Positions 1 to 11,114 are shown, numbered from the stretch's first letter. The stretch: DNA of 64,000 bases from Sinohyriopsis cumingii (GCA_028554795.2 CM068831.1:38437144-38501143); one strand, 5' to 3'. A program made the numbers and translations. Notes: a model not told the origin generated them from the sequence alone.

Positions 1-399
1 TCCATGCCGAATATGTAGAGATCGAAGAACACAAGATTACAAAACACAAGATTACAGATAAGTTACTAAACATATTGGGTAATAGCAAAGTTATCATACA
101 GAACGAAACTGGAAACATGACAATTGTTTTTCTTATTCCATGTATTCGACATCGAACTAGATCATCAGCCAATACATGTAGTTGTTGTAGAATAACGATG
201 AATACGACAGGTTACATAATATAACAAACTTAGGTATAGTGGATATCATCGTCATGGATATCGGACTACACATTTTGAACTGTTATCGTGGACACAGAGT
301 GATTTAAGTTCACATAACTTTTCCAATTACAACTAATGTGTATGGCATGAGTGACGCACCCATACTACATTCTTCAAGGTTTCGCATTTGTGGGCTTCA

Positions 400-560
400 T
401 AGAAGGAAAGCTTGAATTGTTCCTCAGAGGTGGCATTGTGGCGTATCACCTTAGATATACGGTCAAGGACTTTGATGAGTTTCGTTTTGGCCAAGACGAA
501 TATTTCGTCCTGTCTTTCAAATAATTGAGCTTTGACAAGTAATAAAATTTCCAGTCACAT
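400..560 (-). pseudogene. Unidentified decayed coding segment
   Basis: The minus strand is open for about 70 codons with no Met start and a stop just upstream. The product is charged and looks protein-like (it contains KTKLIKVLDRISKVI and NATSEEQFKL). The DNA coding NATSEEQFKL lies in a 31-bp block (409-439) that recurs in direct orientation at 1468-1498 and inverted inside 695-794. I do not recognise the family. It could be part of the neighbouring Gypsy remnant or an unrelated exon. The segment recurs in units 2, 3 and 4; in unit 2 one base of the shared block is changed. Confidence 0.3.
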
Positions 561-694
561 AAACCAGATTGCATCCTAAAGCAGTTTTGCATGATGGCTG
601 CAAATCTTCCGCCAGATCATTAATATTTGGGTACAGCTATATATTATAATTCCTCTATGGAGTATTATGAACCATTCATGTCGAAGCTATGATA

Positions 695-794
695 AAAACA
701 TTACAATATGCATTCGTCTTGTCTCTGATTATAAAGCACTAACAAACAATGCCACCTCTGAGGAACAATTCAAGCTATATCATGCTTATGTGTT
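695..794 (+). repeat. Left arm of perfect 100-bp inverted repeat (unit 1)
   Basis: Bases 695-794 are the exact reverse complement of 1450-1549. The two arms enclose 655 bp holding the Gypsy protease remnant and the linker before integrase. Identity stops abruptly at both arm ends. Confidence 0.93.
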
Positions 795-797
795 TTG

Positions 798-1800
798 GCC
801 AATCCCGTCCCTATAAATAATTTAAGTGACACAGGAGCTTCTGAGAGTCTTTATTATCAGGTACTTCTTCTAATGAGTGTTCTTATTCAGGGAGAAAAGT
901 GCGGCTTTGTTAATATTCACTCTATTGTGTAAATTTGTCATCAGACTTAGTCTTCGGACCCGTGACAGTCGGAACAGTGTTTTACCCGTTGAGGGCATTT
1001 GTTTATCACTTGGTAACGACCCAGCTAGACAAAAGGTTGTGGTTAATTCACTTGTAATTGACAAGACTTGTTTGGATCAGAAAGTCGATCCAACTGAAAA
1101 AGAATTCTCTGTTTTATACCCAGCTTGTGCAGTTACCAGAGAAGAAAGCTTTTGAGAATGATATTGATAAGGAAAGTATTTCTTTATCTGACACATGTAT
1201 TGATAAGGCTTTTGATGAGGTCACTTCACTCCTTGTTTGGATCAATCAAAAGGTATTGATCCCAGTTAAACTACTCATTTTCTTTTCTAAAAAGGGTGAC
1301 AAACGACAATCACGGGTCATCGAATACGAAAAAGATCATAAGATCTTTTTGTTTCAAATGGCCATTAGTGAAACTGAAGCCACTGAAGTTCATGTCTGTT
1401 ATTTCATTAAAAATGGAAGTCTTATTAGAAAATGGATACCTGCAAATGGAACACATAAGCATGATATAGCTTGAATTGTTCCTCAGAGGTGGCATTGTTT
1501 GTTAGTGCTTTATAATCAGAGACAAGACGAATGCATATTGTAATGTTTTGTATTGAACTGTAGTTCCGAAATTTTACAGACAGGAAATACTTTGTCTGGC
1601 CCATGAAACTCATTTGGCTGGTCATTTTGGGATTAATAAGACTTATCAGAATATCTTGACTCACTTTTATTGGCCAAAAATCAAAAATGATGTTTGTAAA
1701 TACTGTTGATATTGTCATACTTATTAAATGGTAGGAAAATACAATCAGAAGATATTTATGGCTCCTATTCATGCACTGTAAGTTGCACAACTGATTCCAC
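798..1800 (+). mobile_element. Gypsy-type LTR retrotransposon fragment, protease to integrase (unit 1)
   Basis: Decayed pol fragment. A retropepsin-like active site DTGAS is encoded from 828. A second frame carries a segment ending LYPACAVTR (about 1115-1137), typical of the region after the protease in animal Gypsy pol. The next open stretch (to 1474) contains ISETEATEVHVCYFIKNG, matching the linker before integrase. At about 1595-1725 lies the integrase H2C2 zinc-binding remnant, with HETHLAGHFGINKTY followed by CKYC, then a stop at the end of the finger. Several frameshifts and stops separate these blocks. No reverse transcriptase, RNase H, LTR or primer-binding site is visible nearby. Protease followed directly by integrase is either an internal deletion or the unusual Gmr1-like order. 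Confidence 0.75.
1450..1549 (-). repeat. Right arm of perfect 100-bp inverted repeat (unit 1)
   Basis: Reverse complement of 695-794. It lies between the pre-integrase linker and the integrase zinc-binding remnant, so it interrupts the Gypsy reading frame. The same pair is at 21466-21565 with 22222-22321 in unit 2, and at 42506-42605 with 43262-43361 in unit 3. Confidence 0.93.
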
Positions 1801-3508
1801 TGGGAGTTGATGTCTGGGGTCTAAGAAAGGGAATGTATTTGATACATTCACTAACAAATATGGCACTTGATGATATTCTGTCTTTTGCCTAATTCGATGG
1901 CATCGACGACATGCATTAGTCCACAACTACAAATTTAAACGACGTTTGGAGCGATGCTCAAAGAAAGGCAACTTAAGATAATATATGGCTCGTGTATTCT
2001 GTATTGATACTGTGATTGTATCCTACGATTATTTTGAATATTATCTGCCATGAAAATACAAATTAACAGGTCACAAACATTTAAGAAAACTAAAACTGCT
2101 TTAGCTGACAACTGATATCGTAATATATTGTTGGATATATGATCCAACGACTGAAATGAGCTAATGCAGCTATAAATTCGATACAGTACACATAAATCCC
2201 TCTTGGCTTGCTTCACATCCCGACCCAGTTAGGTCACGCATTTAAAATGAAATAATCCGATAGGCGAATGAAAAGCATTCTAGACGAGATGAAAATGTTG
2301 ACAAAATATATGCACACTTGTATAGAAAACAAAGTCGAAAATAATATTTATTAAGGCACGCTGAAACAAGTCCACAAGTAACGACAAGGCACCAAACATG
2401 TATGCACTAGTAATGTTTGAAAGTTTAACTCTGCATTAGTCTAATGTCGTTATTTGTCCGTAAACAATTTTATTGTTAGTATTCTTGAGGCTTCAATTTG
2501 TATCAGATTATGAGCAATATTTATTTATAAGCTTTTATTGCAAAGTCATCAAAGACGAACAATAAACGACTCATAAATATGCACAATCACTAGACTTTAT
2601 ATAGTCTGACTGGCAAGGCATCCTTTCTCTCCTTAGGTTGTATTTCAAACATGATTGCAATTTTATTAGTGTGGCTCATTTGACAACCTCTGTAATCTCC
2701 GTCATTATCAGTTGTATCAGTTGTCTATACATATAATCTTGAGCTTTAAGGACCAAATTGTCGAGGACACTTAAGAGACGCTTTAGCATGAAAATACACG
2801 ACTTTTATTAACCCTTTGGTCGTAAACGTGCGCTATAACGAGCTACTAAACACGCTCATGGCATGACTTGAGATGGCTTCTTCCAGGGAAACAAACAAAG
2901 TTTGAATATTTCTTTCATTCGTCTTCGTGTGATTGTATTTACATTTTAGGGATAGGAAGGTAACAGGAAATATTAAGACAAAAGAGAAGTGTGCTTTCGA
3001 GAGCAAGATGTTTAAACTACATGTGTTAATGTGTGTGCAAATTATAGACCAAATTCAATAATCTTCGGAACCATGGAGACAAAGGAAAAGCTGTTCAGTA
3101 ATGAAGATGCTTTATAAGCAGAAACGGATAGCCATAATTATGAAGACTTTTTTAAAAAAAATCTGAATGTATTAAACATTAAAAGCATCATCCTTGATTC
3201 ATCCTGCAATCAGATCAGAAGTGTTTGAAAAAGCGATAATAAACAATGAAAGCACATTTTCTCATTACCTTCAATAGGTGGAATGTAGGAAAATATTGTG
3301 GGAAAACCCGCCAAGCAAGCAAGTCAAACTTTAATTCTCTGGCAACTTGATCAGTAGACGCCCGGATAAAATAATTTAATTAGTATCATAATGTATATTT
3401 TATGAAAAATTACTTGGTTGGAGTAAGATGTTGAATTTGTTACCTTATCGAGACTAAAAATGTGTGTGTGGTTTGTATTTTAGAAGTAGAGTTACTAATT
3501 GTTCAGTC

Positions 3509-3510
<2 letters not shown>
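1801..3510. other. Unassigned AT-rich stretch (unit 1; also 22573-24274 and 43613-45314)
   Basis: I see no convincing gene. The longest open frame (minus, 1935-2216) has no recognisable motif and is probably chance. The stretch near 2865 is the main indel distinguishing unit 1 from units 2 and 3. Confidence 0.6.
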
Positions 3511-3544
<34 letters not shown>

Positions 3545-3554
3545 TAATAATAAT
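3511..3554. repeat. ATT microsatellite forming the LINE 3' tail (unit 1)
   Basis: AAT/ATT trinucleotide run interrupted once by AAC. On the minus strand it directly follows the LINE 3' UTR. The counterparts differ in length: 24275-24321 and 45315-45367. Confidence 0.9.
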
Positions 3555-4832
3555 GACTTTGTATAGCGCCTAATTTTTAGAAGCTCTAAGCGCTTTACAA
3601 CATTAGATAACACATACAAGATTTAAAAAAAAAACATAATGATATGATTACTAACACAAACACCATAAAATTAGAAAACATAGAAAAAACATGCGGAGAA
3701 TATTTAAGGTAGCAAACATTATTAGGTCTTTAAGTTTAATCTTGCAGTCGAAATAAGTGTTTTGAGAGCACTATTGAATGTGATCACTGTGTCTTTGTGT
3801 CTAAGTTCATTGGGCAATTCATTCCACGTTGCTGGGCCCTGGTATGCAAAAGAACGCTGTCCATATGACTTTGTTTTCATAGCGGGAATAACGAGTATAC
3901 GATTGTCAGAAGAGGAGCGTAAGTATCTTCCTGGTGTGTACACGTGGGTGAGGTCGCATAGGTATGTTGGACTAGAGTCCGTCAGTGAAAAGAAGCACAG
4001 AGAACAATTTTGTGTTTGATTCTGGATCGAATGGGTAGCCAGTGTAGGGTACAGACCAGCGGGGAGGTGTGTTGTGATCGTGGTACTCTAAGTATGATCC
4101 GAGCAGCTGTGTTTTGAACTTTTTGAAATTTTTGAAATAGATATTGTGATGAACCAGACAGAACTGAGTTACAATAATCCAGTCTTGAAAGTACTAATGA
4201 ACACACAAGTGTTTTAGTGGCATCAACTGAAAGATATTTGCGAATGGAGCTGATGCGTCTCAGCTCAAGATATGCAGCCTTGCATATGTTCATGACATGT
4301 TGGTGCAATGTGAGAGTACTGTCCAGAGTAACACCTAGGTTTCGTACTGATTGTGTGAATTTAATGTTGGTGTTGCTGATATTTATTGTTTGAGGTAAAG
4401 GATGTGAATGAGAACGTCTTTGTGTTGTAATCAGAATGGCCTCAGTTTTATCATCATTCATCTGCAGCTCGTTACATGTCATTCATGATTTCATATCAGA
4501 AATGCACCTCTCTACACCTTGGATGGTAGCATCAACTTCAGTTGGGTGGCTAGATTTTTATATTTGGGTGTCATCAGCGTACAATTGGTGAGATACTGGA
4601 TGATGATCTATGACACTTGAGAGCGGAAGAGTGTATAGAATGAAGATAACAGTTCCCTTGTGGAACACCACAACATGGATCAACTGTGCATGGGGTGTAT
4701 TCCATTTGCAGACACAATTTGTGTCCTGTTGACCAAGTAGGACTTGAACCACGGTAAGGATGTTATCATGAATGCCAAATACATGCTGAAGACCGTGAAG
4801 TAAAATATCATGGTCTATTGTGTCAAATATTG

Positions 4833-4887
4833 CAGAAGTGTTCTCCATGGTATAGCAGTGTTGGGGACCAGCTTCGCACTGCTAAAA
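4833..4887 (+). repeat. Arm A of perfect 55-bp inverted repeat inside the LINE (unit 1)
   Basis: Exact reverse complement of 5605-5659. Read on the LINE coding strand, this arm is backwards relative to the gene and sits between LDF and AIFDTIDHD of reverse transcriptase motif A, introducing an immediate stop. Counterparts are 25598-25652 and 46644-46698. Confidence 0.93.
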
Positions 4888-5604
4888 ATCAAGGAGGGTG
4901 AGAACTGTAATCTTTCTGCTATCCAAAGCAGAGAGAATGTCATTAACTACTTTTAGAAGAGTAGTTTCAGTACTGTGGCAAGGGAGATATGCAGATTGTA
5001 CATTGCTAAGAAGACTATTTTGAATTCAGATGAGAACTAAGCTGGGATAGAACAACCTTTTCTAAGATTTTTGATATGAATGGGAGATTAGAATCTGGGC
5101 GATAGTTCTTTAAATCGTTATGGTCTAGTGTTGGTTTCTTCAGCAGAGGCTTTACAATGGCAGTTTTGAAAAATGATGGGAATTCCCCTGATGAGAGAGA
5201 GGTATTAATAACATCAGTAACATCTAAGCACTAAAGCCCCAGTGATGTTGGAATTGGATCAAGTTCACATGACTTAGGTGCACTCGTCATCAGGATTGTA
5301 CGTACGAAATCCATAGAGACAGGTTCACATGCTGTTAATGGTTGCCGCTCAAATTCTGTATCGCAACTGTATGGTGACGACGAGTCAATTGAAATTGTGG
5401 TGTAAAGCTTATCTCTAATGGTTTGTACTTTGTCACGGAAGAAATTTGCAAAGAGAGAAGGTATTTGGAAGTGGTGTATATTTGTTCCTCTGCCATTAGC
5501 TTCTTAGTAATCTCGATGAGCTCTTTGCAGTTGGAACGTTCCTTGATCTTAGTAGTGTAGTGGGCTGATTTCGCTGCATGGACTATATTTGTGACATTCT
5601 TCTC

Positions 5605-5659
5605 TTTTAGCAGTGCGAAGCTGGTCCCCAACACTGCTATACCATGGAGAACACTTCTG
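5605..5659 (-). repeat. Arm B of the 55-bp inverted repeat, the original coding copy (unit 1)
   Basis: On the LINE coding strand this arm encodes QKCSPWYSSVGDQLRTAK, the linker between endonuclease and reverse transcriptase, in its expected place and orientation, so it is the source of arm A. Counterparts are 26370-26424 and 47416-47470. Confidence 0.9.
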
Positions 5660-5971
5660 AATTGATACTCTGCACTTGGTAGCTGGGGCATGTTTGTCGA
5701 GCAATGAACACAGACAGTTATCGAGTTGTTCTGCGGTAGGAGGTAAGCAAGTTGTGAGGTTAGCTTGGATGTCGTGCATTAGCTTGGTTCTATTTATCAT
5801 ACAGAGATTTCTCTTAGTAGCAGATAAAGGTGGAGGGTTAGGGACTGATACGTCAAGATGGCATATAATGCAGAGGTGATGTGATGCAAAGTTCATAGGA
5901 TACCAGGGAGGACCGTAGAATGTTATCATCAGGTCTATGAAGAATCCAGTCTAAAATGTGACCATGTTTAT

Positions 5972-6005
5972 GGGTGGGTTGGTTAACTGGGTGGGTTGGT
6001 TAACT
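5972..6005. repeat. 17-bp tandem duplication in LINE endonuclease (unit 1)
   Basis: Two adjacent identical copies of GGGTGGGTTGGTTAACT. Because 17 is not a multiple of three, the endonuclease frame is lost here. It is present at the same place in units 2 (26737-26770) and 3 (47772-47805). Confidence 0.9.
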
Positions 6006-7199
6006 GACTGTTTGAGATTGAAGCCATTAATGGAATCTATGAGTTTTGATGTGTTTGGGTTCCCGGAACAGTCAAAGTGAAAATTGAAATCTCCAAGAAT
6101 AATCAGGTTGCCACCTATAGAATTTCCATACTCCAGAAGATTCGGAAACTGCTCCAAAAAGTGAGATTCAGTCATCTTGTTTTTTCTACTAGGAGGAGGG
6201 CAGTATAGGCAGAAAATATGGACTGACCTTTGTTCCAGTGTGAGTGTGGTTTGGACTAGTTCCAACAATGTGTGGTCGAAATTGAATGTTGTGGTGTGGT
6301 TAAGACGTTTGATCATGGAGTTCTTTGTGATGATAGCAATTCCACTTACGCATGAGTTACGTGGAAACGACTTGATGGAGTAACCAGTGGGTGTTAGATC
6401 CGCACACTTGGGCTCATTGCCTGATGTTTTTAGCCATGTTTCTGTCAGGAAAAAGACGTCAATATTCTGGTCGTTGATAAAATTAACTATTCTGTGCGCT
6501 TTTGCGGTGGTCCTACTGATTGGGCATTGAACAATGCAATTCGCAGAGGTATCTCTCGGATAGTTGACACGAAGGTTGACGAATTAATAGGGATTTTAAT
6601 TAGGTTATCTAAATTAACAGTCGAATTTTTAAATTGTCGAGCCGGAAAGGGCATAAGGGAGATAACTGGAATACTTCTTCCTGTTCTACGCCGGCCAACT
6701 TTGAAACAACTTTTCTCTTCTCGCTTCTTTTTACATTTAGGTAATGATGGATGCAGTCCCAGTTCGTTTAGTCTAGAGCACAATGTAGTGTGGAGAGCCA
6801 AGGAGTGGTCATTTAAAGCAATTAATGAGGGTCCATCATAGCATAAACGGGTTGACTGGTGAGTATCACGTGATGGCGGTTTGTTCAAATGGAAGTTGTA
6901 GTAGTGGAGCAAGACAGCTGAGAAAAAGTCTAATTGTTCTCGTTTCCAAAACAAGGAGATGAAGAAACACATACGAACTGAACAGCCAATACATAATGAA
7001 CACAGAAACGCAGACGAAGACAGCCACCGAGCACAAATATCATGAAAACGGCACAAAAAACGGAACAGCTGCATCAAGCCGGTTAAGCAATAGCGGCCAT
7101 CTTTGTGATATCACTAATATGTATACAGCATGACAGTTTATCGTGTTATCTAGCATTGGGGCATCATGCCACAGACATGTATTATGTCCCACCCAGTCA

Positions 7200-7387
7200 C
7201 ATTATCCTGACACCAGACCAACCAGTCCTAACACTAACTTCTTAACGCTGAGCATCTTGCAGGGCAGCTGCTAGTACCGTCTCTGCTAGTACCGTATCTG
7301 GTATGACTCGGCCGCAATTCCAACTCACGACCTCCGGCGCCGAGGAGGACGCTCTAACCACAATGCCACCGGAGAGGTCCCCGAGAG
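7200..7387 (-). mobile_element. tRNA-derived SINE (unit 1)
   Basis: Read on the minus strand, the head resembles a tRNA. An A-box-like GGCATTGTGGTTAGAGC lies at about 7351-7367 and a diverged B-box region around GAGTTGGAATTGC at about 7314-7326. Downstream on the same strand is a short duplicated CGGTACTAGCAGAGACGGTACTAGCAG-type segment and a body I cannot assign to a named SINE family. It lies between the two head-to-head LINEs. The far (3') boundary is uncertain and no target duplication is clear. Confidence 0.6.
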
Positions 7388-7489
7388 TAAATAAGTCACT
7401 ATATATAATGGGCAGTTCTATAGATCTATGGTTAAAATAATGCAATGATAGCACGTCATCACTGGGTGGATGTCTTTATTGATGAATTC

Positions 7490-9690
7490 GACAGCCAGGG
7501 TGGAAGGCCTCCAAAATGAGCTTCATGACCAGGGCGTCGCAAATAATATCGGTGGACTTCGGCTGTGATCATCCAGTCAGGAGTGGAATGAACTCCACCA
7601 GGCTGTATCTTGCCCTTAACACACCACGTGAAGACATCTAGCATATCGGATCGGTCACAACCCGGGTCAGCAGTGACCTCACCTGCCGCTGCACACCAGG
7701 ACGAAAGTGACAAGCATGGTGCACCCACTGTCAAATTCAATGGAGAGACAACATCATTATCGGTACATGGAACGTTTGAACAGTGAGAGATATGGAAAAT
7801 TAGAAAAGACTTAGACATGAGTTAGAAAAGGCACTACTGTATCATTATTGGTCTCTGCTACGTGGCTAGATTAAAACTTTGGCGAAATAAGAACAGAAGA
7901 AGGACATAAGCTTCGCTTCAGCCGATGAGGGACAAACACAATCATGGCGTTGTATTTCTTGTGAACAGCATAATGTGTTGCTGCCCAGTCTCAAACAGAC
8001 TTATTACCATCCGTCCGAGGGCGGCTCCCTTTTAATATCACAATTATATTGTGTACCGACGCCTAACTATGATGAAAGCGAACTGTAGAATGTTATAATC
8101 AACTGCAAGATGTCAGTGACAAATCGCCCCCCAAAAAAAGATTCGGTTTGTACAAGGAGACTGGAATGCAAAGGTAGGAGTTGATTCACAGACAAACTGG
8201 CAAAGGATTTGTGGACCCTTCTGCAATGTAGAGACAAATGAAAGTGGACTCAGGCTTTTGGACATTGCCGCCTACAACAATCTTGTGCTAACCATCACGT
8301 TCGGCCCTCACAAAGGATATTGAAGATGGGCCTGGCACGGTCCAAACGGACAATATCACAACCAGACCGACTCCATCTTGGTGACAAGACGATTCAGCAC
8401 GGGACTGAATATCGCAATAACGCAACGTTTCCCATGAGCAGATATTGGAATTGATCATGATATATTAAAAGTGATCAAAACGCCGTACCAACCAAGAATA
8501 ACCAATCAGTACGAGAAAAGCACAGGAGTCTAGATAGAAAGACAATGCTTTGAAATCCAAGACAGTCAAAGCAGAAACGTTAGCACGATGGATACCAGCT
8601 GGTGAAAGATCTCACATATCTTAAACAAGTACCACCATCCAAGACAAGTCAGGAAAATGGCCCACAGAAGATCAAGAGATCCTCAAACAATTGGCAGAAT
8701 ACTGCTCACAATTTTACAATTATAAAACCCAAGGAGACCCAACAGTATTAAAGCACCTTCCAGCAAAATAAATTGATGACAACACCATTCTTCGTGAGCA
8801 AGGAGAAACTGCAGTTAGGTCAGTAAAGAGAGAAAATTCAGCTGGCGTTGACAACATGCCAGCAGAACTCATTCAAATAGGAAGAGAAAAGATAGTCACT
8901 GTCCTAAAAACAATCTGCAACAAGTTATTGCAGACAGTAGAATGACCCAAAACATGTACTCAACCTTTGGTCATCGTGCTCCCCAAGAAAGGAAACCTGC
9001 AGTTATTTCAAAACCACAACACCGTCAGTCTGATCAGCCGCCCAAGCGAAGTCATGCTGAAGACGAAAGACTCAAGCAGAGACTTTTTTGCTGAAGAGCA
9101 AGCAGGTTTTCGAGAAATAAGGGGCATAAAGAAACAAATATTCAATATCAGACTCCTTTGAGAGAAACACTTTTAGCATCAGCTAAATCTGTACCATGCC
9201 ATCAAAGCTTTCAACAAGGTCGAACAACAGTTGGAAGTCAAACAGGGTTGCATACTGCCACATACACTCCTCAGCAATGTTTTGGAAAGGATCGGAGGAA
9301 GAACAACCACCAAACTTCGCTTTACAGATGACAGTGATGGATTAACAGGAGATAAAAAAAGTACTTTCTGACTTGGGTGACAAACAACACCAATGGTACC
9401 AGTGCAGAAATAAAAGTACTTAGACAGAAGCTGGAAACAGTCACAAGTTTCAGGTACTTGTGAGCTATTATGAAAGATGAGGACTCAAAACTAGAATTAC
9501 TTAGCAGGATTGCCCGGACAACAGCAGCAATAACAAGCTTGAGGCCAATATGGAAGGATACAAACATTGCTATTGCTTCCACTGACACTCACATCAGATC
9601 TACAGAACAGGATTCATTGAAATGAGATGCTTCCGCAAGATCTTCGGAATCGCATACATTGACCATGTATCTAACGCTCAGATAGGCAGA
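7490..9690 (+). mobile_element. RTE-like non-LTR retrotransposon, dead, internally deleted (unit 1)
   Basis: Plus-strand LINE. The 5' leader runs to about 7755, where the endonuclease begins with IIGTWNV. GDWNAKVG (8156-8179) is the hallmark catalytic motif and is followed by a readable frame through LLDIAAYNNLVLT with stops. At 8503-8507 five bases replace 287 bp retained in unit 2. Reverse transcriptase remnants include SAGVDNMPAELIQ, VLPKKGNLQLFQNH and EEQAGF. The segment from motif A to motif B is lost: the frame jumps from AFN/AFK to VKQGC. Motif C reads FTDD (9321-9332) instead of the usual FADD. The 3' end stops at DHVSN, so the normal C-terminus is missing. RTE assignment is from motif resemblance and is less certain than LINE status. 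Confidence 0.85.
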
Positions 9691-10423
9691 AAATAAAAAA
9701 AATAATAAATCTCGCGCCAAATTAGTAAGGTATCGATTTATATTGAACAAAATCACGGCCATTTTTACAAAGGCGTATATAAGGAAATGTTTGTTTGGCT
9801 GAATGACATAAGTGCATAATGTGGTGTATTGAATGCATAGTTTTGGCTATAAAATATAATTAAATTTTGCTAGTACACTTTGGAGTGCGATAATCACTAG
9901 TATTAAGCAGAAGTGAATGCCTCAGGACTACCTTCTTTCTTACAATTTACTACTGTTTGCATAATATTCAGGAATACAATATTCCTTAAGAAAATTATAT
10001 TAGATATATATACCGGAAATGTTGTTATCCACGTTTTCTAACATGAGACATTACAGAAAATTCTCAGATAGTATTGACAGATTGTGTTATGTAAGAGCTA
10101 TATTCAATTCATATAGGATGAATCTCTCAATAATAATATTTGGCGAATTCAACCGCATTTTCTAAAGAAAATGCTAGGCACCACAAACTGCACGTTCCTT
10201 GGTGAATACATAATGATACACATTTCCTGAAACAACGTAGATGTTACGTATTTTATACTACGGGATTAGTTAGATCTAGACTGGGGATAAACTATAGTTT
10301 TCTTAATACATAATATTTCCTTAGGTGCGATCACTTCTAAATATTATGCGAATTTGTTTCAATAAAAAAAACGAAATTCGAAATTGCTTTGTCTATTTGT
10401 CTTAACCAAAACATCAGGAAATA

Positions 10424-10600
10424 GTACTACTATGGCTACTGATACAACTGCTACGACAACTACCACTATTATAACTCAAAGTGCATTAGAAAATGCTACT
10501 TCTACTACAGTTGCTAAATTCCTAAATCATGCACTCATGCTACCATTACTGCAGCGACTACTACTGCTGCAACAATCAATATTAATAATACTAATATTAC
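10424..10600. repeat. ACT/CTA-rich low-complexity tract (unit 1)
   Basis: Imperfect trinucleotide-rich stretch dominated by ACT, CTA and ACA. It gives a spurious Thr-rich frame. Counterparts are near 31473-31650 and 52226-52402. Confidence 0.6.
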
Positions 10601-10994
10601 TATAAGCAAACACATAAAATATTGCACGTTATATTTATTCATGTGTTCAGAAATATATTCCAGGTTTTCTCTTTGGAATATTCATATCTTGTTTACACTG
10701 TGTTAGGAGATTAGATCATGTTCAATATAGTGGCATTTTGCAACACCAGATTAAATAATAAGTTCAAAATATATATATACACAATATTAAATTTTATAAT
10801 TGTCTTTACTTTATATAATTTATGTTTGATTTTTTTCAGACGTAATGTCTTTATTATCAGAATATAATGGTAAAATACGACATTTTACGTTTTCTTTGTT
10901 TATTGTATCACCCAATGAGTACTGATTTTTATTTTCAAATACACGAAATATTGCATTAAATTCAGTCCAATTCATTTGTAATTAGTAGCACTTG

Positions 10995-11114
10995 AATAAT
11001 AATAATAATAATAATAATACTAACAAAAATAATAATAATAATAATAAAACAGCATTAAAGGTACTACTACTACTATTGGTACTACTGCTACTACTGTTAC
11101 TAATAATAATATTA
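10995..11114. repeat. AAT then TAC/ACT microsatellite cluster (unit 1)
   Basis: A run of AAT units, a short spacer, then TAC/ACT units ending in AAT. Substitutions and unit number vary slightly among copies (about 32045-32162 and 52797-52914). Confidence 0.85.

Larger units (their letters stand above)
3511..7077 (-). mobile_element. CR1/L2-like non-LTR retrotransposon (LINE), dead (unit 1)
   Basis: Reads right to left. The endonuclease begins with IALFNAQSVG (about 6500) and continues with FLTETWL and LGDFNFHFD, the Asn, Glu and GDFN motifs of the exonuclease-endonuclease-phosphatase fold. The usual terminal SDH reads SHH, losing an expected catalytic Asp. A 17-bp tandem duplication (5972-6005) shifts the frame after VNQPT. 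Reverse transcriptase follows: the motif A region (LDF, then AIFDTIDHD) is split by an inverted 55-bp insert, and motif C YADD (4570-4581) survives. The C-terminal part contains NDDKTEAILI and ends with ARLNLKT near 3725. The 3' end has the AAGCGC/GCGCTATACAAAG context common in CR1/L2 tails and an ATT-repeat tail at 3511-3554. Several stops are shared by all units. The 5' end is approximate. Confidence 0.85.

Noticed and set aside
798-1800. LTRs flanking the Gypsy fragment
   Set aside because: The sequences on either side form an inverted, not direct, repeat, and I found no TG...CA ends or primer-binding site.
6494-6841. 115-codon plus-strand frame
   Set aside because: Antisense shadow of the CR1-like LINE 5' region and endonuclease start.
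7459-7818. 119-codon minus-strand frame
   Set aside because: It lies antisense to the leader and endonuclease start of the RTE-like LINE, whose plus-strand protein is recognisable.
10384-10605. Thr-rich 73-codon plus-strand frame
   Set aside because: Product of an ACT/ACA-rich low-complexity tract with no other coding feature.
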